This document shows, in pieces, positions 9,101-21,300 of a stretch of 34,724 nt of DNA. The notes beneath the pieces are model-generated. The model saw only the letters and a list, made by a program, of their open reading frames with translations, searched no databases and had not been told where the DNA came from. A program made the translations under genes and the position numbers. The stretch comes from JBNJGT01 sp964473285. GTDB lineage: Archaea; Nanobdellota; Nanobdellia; Woesearchaeales; JACJVW01. The stretch covers positions 1 through 34,724 of the forward strand of contig CAYYOI010000013.1 in NCBI GenBank assembly GCA_964473285.1, read 5' to 3'. Positions within the stretch are counted from its first letter, which is position 1, and the number at the start of each line of letters is the position of its first letter.

Positions 9101-12100
9101 ATTGTCAAATTACAGCTTTTAATCCCTATATCTTCAGATATGTTGTATTCTATATCCAGCTGCTCTGAATTGGTATTGTAGGAAGCAGCAGGATATGTTA
9201 CATTAATTTTTGGAGGAGTATCGTCTTTAATTATGGTTATGTTCATTTCATTGGAGTTATTAAGTGAGTCATTTACTGATATGCTTATCTCAGATGTGAT
9301 TTCTGATAGGTTCTTTGTAAGGTTTACATGTGTCTTGTTTATTGATGTCAGATTGGCACCCTCTGCATACCAGGCTTCAACCCTTGTTAGTTTGTCATAT
9401 GCTCCGATTGTTATTTGGAATAAATCCTGATTTGTGTAATAAGTGGATTGAAGGTCCTGGAAAAGAGGTGGTGACAAATCAAAAATAAGGGTATAGTTTA
9501 TTGTTTTATTGATATTCCTGAAAGTATCAGCTGCTTGGCACTGGTAAAGATATTTCCCTTCAGAGACATTGATATCAAAGAGTGCAAATTCCGCTTGTCC
9601 TGCAACAGACTCGCTCTTATTGAGATGCCAGCCACTCCAATTTCCAAAAAGTGAAATATTTTTCAAACCTTTCCTATCTGAGGCTGAACAATTGACTGTA
9701 ATGTTTTGGGAAGTGTTTTTTTCCTGTAGATCTGTTTTAATTGATGGAGGAGTCCCATCCACTTGAAATTCCTGGTCAGTTGTACGATTTGTATTATCAT
9801 AGGGGTCTGAGCAATTGATTGTCCAGTTATAAGATGTGTCTTTGGTTTTGATACTGAAGTTGTTCTCTACATCCTTTGTTGCCTCCTTTGTCTGATTGAG
9901 TGTGCCGTTAATATAAAGGGAACATGTTGTGACAGCTACATTATCATCAGGAATGTAGAATAGATAAAGTACTCTTCCTGAAAGATTTTTTCCGGAGATA
10001 TTTTTATCTTGCTCAGGCCATCTTTCTTTTATGGATGGTTTTTCAGTGTCATTTTCCGTTATGTGGATAGTTATTTCCTTTGAGGCTTCATTTCCAAGGG
10101 TATCGTTGAAGAAGAGCGTAAGATTGATATCCTGTAAATCTACCCATGTTGCATTCAGTATATACCATTTATCATCATGGGCATGTATGGTAAAGTCCGA
10201 GTGATTTTCCCAGACTGTGTCGACACCAGTCATATCATAAAAAGATAGGGTCTCATTGAAGGAGATATTTACCATCTGGTAGAAATCATTGCTGAATAAG
10301 GATTCTGGAGGTCTTGTATCAGCAGAGAAAACTTGAGGAGACGCGTTTTGTACATTGCCGAGTTGATCTGAAGCACCACAGGTATACTCATAGATTCCAT
10401 CCTGCGGAAGGTCAATATTAGAAAATATTTTCTTTGATGATTGTTCCATCACATCCTTACTTATCTGGGTGTCTGTCCAGTTCAGGGATAATGTCATTTC
10501 AGTTATATTTGTAAGTTGGTCTTCAGCCTCACAGGTTATATCTACGCGTAATGTGTCTACCGATCCCTTTGGACTTACTGCAAAGGTATCTGGAGGTGTC
10601 CTATCTACAGTGAAGTTCCAGCTTGAAGAGAGGTTTGTCTTTCCATAGACATCAGAGCAATTGATAAACCACTGATGATGCCCTTCACTTGTTTTATATT
10701 CAATATTATTTTCTCCGGTACTTGAAGGGATTAGATTCTTCAATTCATTGTCCACAAAAAGCTTACACTCTCTAATACCTATGTCGTCTGATGCTTTAAA
10801 GGTATAATTCTCTTGATACTGCGTAAAATTATTCATCTGAGGGTACATAAGAGTAATGTTTGGTGGCTTCATGTCAGGGGCAGTTATATTTATGATCATA
10901 TCTGTGCTGTTCTTGTTTCCGGCCTTATCTATTGCATCAATACGAAGGTCGTATCCTCCATCCAATTCTGAGGCATTAGTGAGATTGATGTAGTGGGTTG
11001 AGTTAGAATAAGATTTCAGATTGGTGTTGCTGATGTTCCAAGACTCTATTCCTGAAAGATCATCTACTGTCACCTGAAAGTCCACTGTACGGTTATTATA
11101 CTGATAATACCTATCAGGTGAACTGATGAATCTGGGAGTTTTTTTGTCTATGAAAAAGGAAATATTCCCAGTCTGGTTTTTATTGCCGAAGGTATCATGA
11201 GCAGTGCAACGATAACTGTAATTTCCATCATCCAATGAGAGATTGAAGATAGCATCATGTGAATCCCCTTGAGCATCGCTTTTATTTATCCGTTGCCAAC
11301 CACTCCAATTCCCCCATAATGATATATTGGAGAGATTGTTATCGTGAGCAGAGCAATTGATGGCTATCCATGTATTGGAAAACTCCTTACTGAAACCCTC
11401 TATCTGCGGGTGGGTACTATCGAGTAAAAAGGAATATGCATCAGTATGATTATGGTTTGAACCTGTATCAGTGCAATTGATTGACCAATTATAGCTGTCA
11501 TCATCAAGTTGCACGGAAAAACTGTTTGTACCTTGGCTAACACTATTGTTTGTTCTATTCAATATGTCATCGATATAGAGATCGCAGCTTTTGATTTGTA
11601 CATTGTCAGTTACATTATACGTGAACACTACTTGTGAATCTGTTATATTATCATAGGGTGCTATGAGGGAGACCTTTGGGTTCTTGTCATCTGTTGAAAT
11701 GATTGTTATGTTTATCACCAAAGAGCTGTTATGGTTAAGGGAGTCGTTTACAAATAGGGTGATTGTCTGGTTATCCTTTCCAACCAAGGGGGTGATGTTT
11801 TCGAGTTGTACCTGTGAACCTGACCCTGTAATATTAAATACTGATGAGTCATTCAGCCACCAGTCGTCTATTCCACTAGGGTCATCTGCAGTGATTGTCT
11901 GAGAGAAGTCTGAGTTATCCATTGCATCATACTGTGTAAGTCCATTACTGAACACTGGACCACGGGTATCCATGAAGAAATTACGCACTTCTGTCTCATT
12001 TGAATTTGAGAATGTATCATCTGCAGTGCAGCGATAACTGTAATTTCCATCATCCTGTGAGATATTGAAGATAGCATCATGTGATTCTCCCTGAGCATCG

Positions 12101-15100
12101 CTTGTATTTACCAGACCACTCCAGTTCCCCCATAACGATACATTTGAGAGATGCCTGTCATAAGCAGAACAGTTGATAGTTATGGAAGAATCATGAGTTC
12201 CATGAGGGGGGGAATTTATTGACACTTGCGGTGGACTTGAATCTACAAGAAAGTCTTTAACCTGGGAGTGGCCGATATTTTTGAACGCGTCAGTGCATCT
12301 TACACTCCAGTTATAGAACCCGTCCTCTAGTATAACGGAGAAGGTATTATTTCCTGTGCCTACAGAATGATTGGTTAGATTATAGGTATCATTAATATAA
12401 AGAGAGCAATTGATTATCTCTGAATAATCAGAAACCTGATACTGCAGGCCGAACCTAGATGTGCTTTTATTAGTACTTGTATTCAGTGTGATAATAGGTG
12501 AGGTGGTATCATTTATGGTGATAGTGATCTCTTCTGATGAAGGATTATCAAGGCTATCATTGACATTGATAGTGATGGTGTAATTTCCAGGACTAAGAAT
12601 AGTTTTATTTGTCAGGTTCACAATTGGCTCATCGTTTGGCACGATTTCGAATATCTCGGAGTCGGTGCTCCACCTTTTTATGCCGCTTGAGTCCTCAGCA
12701 GAAATCTCTTGGTAAAGGGTCTCATTCTCAAGGGAGGAATATGAGCCTGCATTTATCTGGGGGCCCTGCGTATCTATGATGAAGCTTCTGTTTGCTGTTT
12801 TGTTACTATGACCGAACGTGTCGTAAGCTTGGCATTGAAATGTGTAATTTCCATCAGATAGATCAGGGGTAAATGAGACTTTTCCTTCTGTTGCTATTGT
12901 TTCATTCAGATGCCAACCAGTCCAATTACCCCATAATGAGATGTTTTTGTAATGGATATCAGATCCAGTGCATTCGATAAGCGCAATATCCATAGTCTCT
13001 TCCTTTTCTGGAGAGTCTATTTCAACCAAAGGGCTTACTGAATCAACCGTAAATGTCTCGTTCACAATCTTTTGGTTTCCTAGCTGGTCTGTGCAATTGA
13101 TACTCCAGTTATAGTTCCCATCAGAAATAGTGGTGGTATAGGAATTTTCCTTTTGATAAGTGGTATTATAATGGGTCCCATTGATATAAAGATGACACGT
13201 GAATTCATTTTCGTCACTCACATTGTACTCAAAAGTGATCTCTTTGGATGATTCATTCTCTGGCACATCTGTCAGATTTATGATTGGAGGCTCCGTATCA
13301 GATGCATTGATTGTGACAAATACTTCTCCAGTGGTGCTATGGTTGAATAAATCCTTTACCTCAATTGTGAGATATCCCTCTCCAGGTATTAACGGAGTGG
13401 TATTCGTGAGATTTGCACTGGTTTCGTTTATCTTTGTGATATTGAAATATGATGAGTTGGTTGACCAACGCAGTGAGGTCAGGTCATATGCTTCCAGTAT
13501 GTGCTCCATTGCTGTTATGTCATCGTTTGTGTAATTTTCAATCTGAAGCTCAGGGGGGGTCGTGTCTATATGAAGCGTGCGTTCACTCTGGTTTCTTTTG
13601 TCAAGCGTATCTGATACAGATAGCTGGTATGTGTGTGTTCCATCTGTCCAGTTCTTTTCAATCAGGAATTCCCATCTCTCTCGGGCGGTCCTTTCCAGGT
13701 TGCTAATGTAATGTGTTCTTATCTCTTTTCCGGATAGGGCTCGCTCATAGATATCAACCTCATCTATTCTTCCATAAAAGTATTGGTTTTGATTTATCTT
13801 GCCGATAAAAAGATCACCCTGCGAGGTCTTGATTGTCCCGCTTGCTTGTGTGGTTCCTGCCTTCTTTCCATCAATGTAGGCAGTCAAATTCTTCCCATCA
13901 TATATCCCTACTAGAAAATGCCATCCACCAGGGGTTATATTCCCTGTGGTAAGGATGGTCTCTGAGTTATTCGTAAATACCTTAAAACTTACGCTTCCAT
14001 TCCCATTGACCCAGAGTTGATAACTTCCATCCTTGTTTATAACCCCCATATTCTCATCAATAAATTCAGGATAGACCCAGGCTATCATAGTAATTGCATT
14101 TGTGTTAAGTGAAGGGATGTTAGGGACGGCCATATAATCTGCACTAAGATTGAATGCCCCACCATATCTTCCAGTTGTGTATTCTGGATCAGACTCGAGG
14201 AAGCCGGTATTATCGTTACAGCTCATATCAATCACTTCAGTAGCGCTTTCTCCGAGTTCTTCTACCATGTCAAAATCATACATTGCTACAACGGATGAAT
14301 CATACATCGTCATTTGATTCCAGGTTATGTTTTTGGGGTTCTCAGTTGTTATCGAAGCGGTTATGTTCACAGGGTGGTTTACCCAGGAATCATTTTCTGG
14401 TGTTTGGTTATCGAATGTAACAGTAGGAGTGATGCTGTCGATTTGCAGGGAATATAGATTGGTCTCATTCTGGTTTCCAGCCTTGTCTCTTGCAAATGCC
14501 TGATAGGTGAAGTTGCCATAACCTGGAGCCTTATTTTGCCGGACACCCCATGTCTCATGATCATACCTCCGGACATCTGTATTATAGAGTACCGCTACCT
14601 CTTCTTTTGAAAGGCTTTTGTTCCTGATGCGCACATTGTCCATCTTGCCTTCAAAACAGGATTTAAGACCTCCTTCCCAGTCACCCTCATTATCAGCTTT
14701 CCCTAATGCTGTCCATAGGCCATCATGACCAGGCTGCCCTGACAGTGAACTGTTTGCCCGCAACCTTCCATCGATGTATATCTGTGCGACTGAATCATGA
14801 TAATTTGCTATTACATGAGTCCACCGTTTTAACCTGATTGGAGTTGTTTCAATAATCTCTTCAGGGGAATTCCACCAACCAAATACTACCTTTTCTTCTT
14901 CCAGATAAAGAGCAGTATCATATTTATATACACGTTCCTCGATAAGGTTTCCGTCGCTTTGATTGGCATAAATCCAAAGCTCGTAGCTGAAGTTTTCAGA
15001 AAGGCCAAGAGCAGGAGAGAGTTCCACATGTTCGCAGGTTCCATCAGAAGATGCTCCCTCAAGAGATATTACATCATTATTCAACTCGTCGCCATCAAAA

Positions 15101-18100
15101 TTTATTCCTGTCCCTGGATTGTCATTTCCGCTTAAATCTGCAATATAGGTATCATTCTCTTCAAGGGCCGCAATCTTTTCAAAGTTATACATCAATACAA
15201 GAGAGTCATCAAACACGCTCACATTGCTACCATTCCAGTCAAGTGTTAGTTCCTCCAGGTTCCTCTCCGTCATAGAAAGGTTCATAGTGAGATGGGGTGT
15301 ATAGATTGTCTCATTTGGGGCGATATCATATGAAATCAGAGGCGGGTCCACGTCAATGATTATGGTTCCTGTTGCTTGGTCTGTTGCTCCTGTGAGATCT
15401 GTTGAATATCCCCCATAGGAGTATTCCCCTGAAGTAAGGCCTGTGATGTTGCTTGAAAAATTCCAGTCTGCATCTGATTTTCTTAGGTTGCTCATGTAAA
15501 AGGTTTGGATCTCTTCTTCAGACAGGGACCTGTTCCATATCCTGAACACATCAATCGTTCCGTTAAAAAAAAGTCCATCACCAGATGAATCTCCATCATC
15601 TAATTGTGTATTTTCCTTTTTACACCCAATTGAATCTGCATTAGGATGATTATCTAAATAATCTGGAATTGGCTGTGAATCAATCTTCTTTCCATTTAAG
15701 TATAATGACAAATTCCCTTCATAATTAAAATCCAGTACAACATGATAAAAAACATCTTTATTGATTTCTTTTGATAGATATAAACCTTCAGCCCAAACTG
15801 TACTCTCAGACCAACTACCAATAAATATTTTTCCATCTCGAATATAAATATTCATACCATTAACTGGACCACCCTCTTCATAAAGAATCTGAGTATCTTC
15901 AATTTCATTTGCCCTGAACCACAAAGAAACACTTCGATTGCTGAATGCATCATCAAAAGTAGGATTTGAATCAGTATTATCGCATATACCATCATTGTCA
16001 AGGCAGATGCAATCGTCTTTGCCATCAAATTTATACCCTCCATTAAATTTACCTTGTGTTACAGGGCCGGAGTTATCAGATGTTGAATCACCAAGCCATG
16101 TACCATCATTATCATTTCCGCTAACATCTGCAATAAATGTGTAATTCTCCCTGAATGCGCTGTTATTGTTGAAGTTCATTGCAAGAAGCAAACCTTCTGA
16201 GATTCCCGAGTCAGAGAGGTCAAACTTTGCAGGATTCTCTTGTGAATAGTTTTTAAGATAGATAGTATCAATGCTCTCAGGTCCATTATAAAACAGAGCC
16301 AAATCATCCTGGTATAAGGTTATATTGGAATCATTCCAGCTGTAAATGAAATCAGCAAGGTTCTCTTCCTGGATAAGGAGATTTATCTTGGGATGTCTGC
16401 TGTACTGATTCTGAGTTTGGTCAATTATATTCGGTGGCCCTGAGTCAATCAATACCTGGGCATCCTGTGATTCTTTGTTCCCTGCCCTATCTTGTGTTTC
16501 TATACTATACTGATACCTTCCAGGAAGAAGGTCATGGGTTGCATTCTTTGTCTGGTTGACTTGGATCTGCCATTCTTCTTCAAGATCCATTGCATGTAGC
16601 TTCCTTATCTCTTCATGTGAGAGCGAACGGTTCCATATCCTGAGAGCATCAATCAATCCAGAGAATCCTGCAGAAAGCGCATTGCTATTTCCGACATAAA
16701 GTTTGTTGGTATTAGTAAGAGGAGAATCTTTTTCCTGTGAGATGTTTATTTCTCCATCGAAATAGAGAGTAAATGTTCCGTTGTATCTTGCAACAATGTG
16801 ATGCCAGGTATCTTCATTGAGTAATGCTTCACTTTCAATTTCATCATCTGAGTTATTGTACCATATCCGTATGTTTGAATCGACTGCCCACAAGCTTACA
16901 GCCCTTGGATTTGTTCCCTTTGATAGGATTGCTTGGTATCCATCCAAATCATGCGGCTTTATCCAGACGGATATTGTCCATTCATCCTGGAGATTAAGGG
17001 ATGGGTCATGGGGAATCTCTACAAAAGACTCATTGAATTCCAAGGCTGAACCATATCTTCCGGGGCTGAAGGTTGCATTATCAATTGTTCCATCATTCCC
17101 AAATTTGCTGAAATCACGGACAAACGTGTCATCCTCACCGAATCCGCTGTTATTATTGAAATTCATGGCCAGGACCAAGTCCTGAGACAGGGAGTTCTTG
17201 ATTGTGGTCCCATCTTCATACCCATCCAGTTTGATAGGCATATCATTGAAAAGGCTCAGGTCATCAAGATAGAAGGTTGTCTTGAAATTGTCCCATTCCC
17301 AGATGAGATTTTGAATGTTTTTCTCTGTAATATTTACATCAAGCAGTATGCTTTTGTCAGTAGTAGTCATATTTGCTGGTAATGTTATCAAGGGATCGGT
17401 CATATCCACAATGAATGTGTGGTTCTCTGTTTCCTCTTCGTCTGTCACTGTTTTGTACCAATGCAAACCTTCTGAAAGCTCGCTCTGGTTAATGAAAAGG
17501 TTCCATGTATCACCATCGTATGCAAGATTCCCTTGATACTGTTGCATGATTTCCTGAGGAGACAAGGTCCTGTTCCATATCCTGATCTCGTCGATATAGC
17601 CGGGGAAATACTCTTCAAATTCATCCGGATCCAGACCCTTTCCAATATATCCTATACCACTTTTCGTATTAAAATTATTCGTCTCATTACTGGTTGAAGT
17701 CATATTTCCATTGATAAAAAAACTGATGTTCCCGTCTTTATCAAACGTCACAGCAATATGCTGCCATTCATCCTTTACTATGTTGCCACCTGTATCTTCC
17801 TGATATCGCCTTGTGGGACTGTTTCCTGGACCGTCTAACTCCAATGATAATTTTAGGTTGTTTCTGCCTCCAATGCCATCAATATAGAATCCATAGTTTG
17901 GGTCTTCATAGGGTTTTTGCAGGATGTAGGCATATGAAAAAATATCATCATCCAACTTGATCCAAGCACTTATGGTGATCTTGTCTTGGATTTCTAGATT
18001 ATCAGCATCAGGCATCTCAAGATACTCTTCCTCGTAATGATAAGCGCCGCCATACCTGCCATCAGTATGGCTCGGAAGATTTGAAGTTTCAGATAGGTCT

Positions 18101-18360
18101 TCCCCATATTCGCTTCTGTCTTTTAAGGGATCATCATCAAAATTATAGTGGGCGACCAGATCAGAATCCCGGTAACTGAAATTGGTTCCATCCCATTGCC
18201 ATACAATATTTTCCAGATCTTGGATAGAGAGGTTTACAATCAGGTAGTCCTTGGATAAGAAGGCGCCAGGATGGGGGGTGGGTTCAACATAGGATATTGA
18301 GAGACAGGGCAGAACAATCAATAAGAGATACAATAATCCAAAAAAAAGTTTTCTTTTCAC
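3114..18360 (-). CDS. Giant LamG/Ig-repeat surface protein with polytopic membrane anchor (gap near 3' end)
   Basis: This is the last gene of the operon. It starts with GTG 1 bp after the previous stop and has a Shine-Dalgarno site. A signal peptide occupies about residues 1-22. Five LamG (concanavalin A-like) domains lie at about residues 60-275, 390-590, 720-960, 1050-1260 and 1355-1560, each set inside an Ig-like domain. About 24 further Ig-like domains (about 1590-3840) form a three-type repeat rich in N-x-S/T sequons. A thrombospondin-like CIPQWECDEWSKC segment is near 3860, after an Asp/Glu-rich linker. One membrane span at about 4165, then about 12 more up to about 4740, lead to a cytoplasmic tail of short helical repeats and a 53-residue tandem repeat. 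Extracellular adhesion or binding is inferred. A 100-N gap at 3198-3297 breaks the frame. In the repeat's own frame the tail continues as KPKKKTALGKIQKML and stops at 3114-3116; with the Ns removed the gene is 5048 codons plus stop. Confidence 0.88.
3117..3510 (-). repeat. 159-bp tandem repeat in the giant gene's 3' end
   Basis: One full unit (3352-3510) encodes 53 residues beginning SPSLPNLLELSKQYLNYS and continuing KPKKKTVLLGKL. A second unit starts at 3351, is interrupted after NYS at 3298 by the Ns, and resumes at 3197 with a diverged tail KPKKKTALGKIQ that ends at 3117. The two contig edges are exactly in repeat phase, which suggests either no missing bases or a whole number of lost 159-bp units. 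Confidence 0.85.
3198..3297. other. Assembly gap of 100 N
   Basis: Exactly 100 Ns, the usual placeholder for a gap of unknown length. It falls in the 159-bp repeat. Taking the Ns literally shifts the frame and gives a false C-terminus ending at 3076. Confidence 0.97.
6850..13600 (-). repeat. Ig-like domain array with a three-domain super-repeat
   Basis: The array encodes about 24 Ig-like domains of 80-100 residues. Three types alternate: (a) domains with CxLYING and YNWSINCTD, (b) domains with SLWGNWSGW and YRCTAxDTFGN, and (c) domains with SGIxxW and VNDSLxN. The b-type SLWGNWSG codons recur at about 12923, 12121, 11305, 10477, 9637 and 8815, a period of roughly 800-840 bp, then at 8287, 528 bp further on, where the c domain is missing. 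Some copies are still nearly identical in DNA: positions 11201-11283 and 12023-12105 align with only a few differences. This indicates relatively recent unit duplication. Confidence 0.85.
13690..18180 (-). repeat. Five LamG modules nested in Ig-like domains
   Basis: Five successive modules share a pattern. A half Ig-like domain ends in LxWxW and DDSLVLMYNF; a LamG fold with DxSGNxNxG, W...V and GxIDxxRIWNRSLS motifs follows; then the remaining Ig half has a Trp-containing strand and an xYxxxxxDxAGN-type ending. The LamG part appears inserted into a loop of the Ig-like host. The module boundaries are read by eye. Confidence 0.7.
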
Positions 18361-18361
18361 C

Positions 18362-21300
18362 CTATTCCTCCGTGGATTGTTTCTTTTGTTTGTTCATGTA
18401 GCGTTTCTTTTGTATTCCTGTAAGTACTTTTCCGAACAATCCAATTATAACCAGTGCAATCAACAATGTCAAGATAATATGTAGGTACGGATCACGATCC
18501 TCTTTTTCCTGGGTTAAATTCAGAGGGCCCTGCATTCTTTTGCAGGCTTTGAGAGTATCGTCAAGAATCTGTTCGGCTTGTTCATCCATGCCCTCTTCCA
18601 ATCTTTCCCTGGCATTTGCAACCTGGCCTGATAGCTCAAGACAAGCAGGGTTGAGTGATAAGTACTCATCAACATATTGCAGTCTTGCCCGGGCAGATTC
18701 CCCTGATTTTGTATTGCGATTTATTGTTGTTATCGGTATTGCCCCTTCCTGGGTTATTGTGGGATCATTGGATTGAACGGTGATATTGATATTAAACTGA
18801 CCTTCTTGACTAAGAGCAGGTACCTCAATTGTTATGTTGGCAGACTCGTTAGGTGCAAGGGATTCAATAAAATTTGTCTTCAAAGAGTGATTGACACGCG
18901 CACTTGTCATGATCGTGATGTTTTTGATGGTCTTGTTCCAACTGTTCTCGATTCTGAATGTTGCCTGTAAGGTCTTGTTGGTGTTGATCTCAATAAAAGG
19001 AGGTGTTATCAGATCCAGAGCAAGATATGATGAAACTGTCTTTTCTTCAGTCTCTTTTTTTATGACCTCCTGGGTCTCGGTTTTTGTCTCGTAGACTGTG
19101 CGCTCTTCGATTATGGGTTCAGGTTCTGCGACTCTGTTATATATGGGATTGTCCACTATTATTGATACATTTGTCGAATTGATGGAAGCATAACCGTCAG
19201 AGGCAGTGAAAACAATATTCTCAGTTCCATTAAAGTAACTATTCGATTCACGTATATGGACCCTGTTGTATTCATCGATTGTAACATTTATGTTTACGTC
19301 TCCATGTACTGTATAGTTAAGTCCTTCAGGGTCCGGATCATGGAAGAAGTCATCCAGATCTATCCAGTTGAAAAATGAAAAGGTAGTTATTTTCTTATCA
19401 GCTATCAAAGTCTGGAGGGTGAGATTGTCAAGTACCGGGGTTTGGTCAGTTGCTGAAAGATTGATCCTTATCTGCAGGAATCTTCCTTTCTGTATGGAAC
19501 CGTTATCCTTTTGCAAAGGTTTCCAACTAGCATTGATTTGGCTGGATATACCTGATCTCAGATAAACAGTAATATTGGCATTGGTAGGTATGATCTCTTG
19601 CCAGTCTAGTATTGCCAGGTATTCTGCAGGCTGGATGGAGAATGGCAGTTCAAAAATTCCAGAGGTATAGGTGCCCTCCGGGTAGTATGTGCTGCCGTTT
19701 CTTGCAAGGGTGAGATTGTCTGTAAGATTGACGTTGCTCAATGAACCATTCACGAAGTCTTGCTCCCCGAAAAGAGAACGTTTACCTGCATACTTTGGAA
19801 CCCTGTTTACATTAAACACCTCCACTTGCCATGATGTGCTGCTTTCATATAATCCATCACTGAGAATAAGTGTTACGGTACGATTGCCTTGCATAGAATA
19901 ATTGAAAAATAATGAAATATTCTGTTGTGTTGATATGAGATCCTCATCAAGAAACCATTGATAACTTATATCGTCACCTTCTAGATCATACGAGGTATGA
20001 TTGAAATTAAGGAATTCCCCTTCCTGGACTGTCTGATTTTTTTCAATGGGAAAAGTTGTATTGATGACTGGGGGATTGTTCCCTTCGATAACTGCCACAT
20101 CCCAGCTAAGATTTTTCTCCAAGGAGTTATTTATTATGAAGGTTATATTATAAGTTGCATTTATTGTCAGGTTACCATCATATATGAATTCTGAAAAATT
20201 CTCATTACTTGTTTCAGCTAATTTATCATCATCAATATACCACCTGCCTAATAATGGCTCATTGTCCGGATCAGTGTAGCTAGCATTGAAGTAGAGCGTG
20301 TCTGAATGATTTACTACAATGTCTCCCACAGGATAGAAATCTGTGAAATAGGGAGCTCTATCAGTGTTATTGACCTGTATGCTTGTTTCGATTTTGTCAG
20401 TAAGACCACCGGTATCATTGACAAGATATGTCAGATTCCAGATCCCAGCCATTGAAAAATTAAAATAAAAGTCTACGTTGATCTCTTCTTTGGAACAGTT
20501 CATATTATACAAGGATGAGTTTATCCATATGGAAAGGCAGTGTATGTTATCATTCTGATCTGTAGCATTGAAAAAAAGGTTTGCAGTTTGATTCTCTTCA
20601 TATTCCGTAGCAGCTGTATAATCCTGTATGACGGGTTTTACATTTTTTGAAGTTACCAAAGAATAGTTTTTTGAAACCCTTGCTCCGGAACGGTCCAGTA
20701 CTACCAACGTAAGATTTATTGTGCTGCTTTCATTGAATGTTGTATCAACCTCAACTGAGTAATTGAAGGAATCTGAGCGTGTTATGTTATCTATCATATC
20801 ATCATCCTTGTAGAAACTGACATTCTTTATGTTATTGTTACTGTCACGGACTGTTGCATTAAAAGTGAATGTTTGGCCTTCCTCAATCTCTGGGGGGTAT
20901 GACTCATTGCTTATTGTTGGGGGTTCATTCTTTTCTATTGTTATGTTGCTTACCGATTCTTTTACATGCCCGAGACTATCATTTACAAAAGCCTTCATGG
21001 AATAGTTGCCTGCTGATGATAGATTTGTCTGCCAACGCGCTGAAATCGTATGGCTGCAATCAGTAACTTTTGACTCATTAAGGATTGTATCATTTCTGTA
21101 GAGACGAAGGGTCTGGAGATCACAATCCGGGTCACTTGCATTGACACTGAACATGATTATTTCACCTTCAATGACAGACTCATTCAATCTTATGGAATCA
21201 ATGTTTGGAGAGGCATCCAAGTTTAAAACTGTAATATTGAAAGAAAGGGTTGTATTTATACTCTTATTATTCTCACTCGTGTAAGCTACCATGGTAATGT

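Noticed and set aside
8287..12930. CRISPR-like array suggested by regular repeats
   Set aside because: The period is about 820 bp, the repeats are coding, and they translate into Ig-like domains in one continuous frame.
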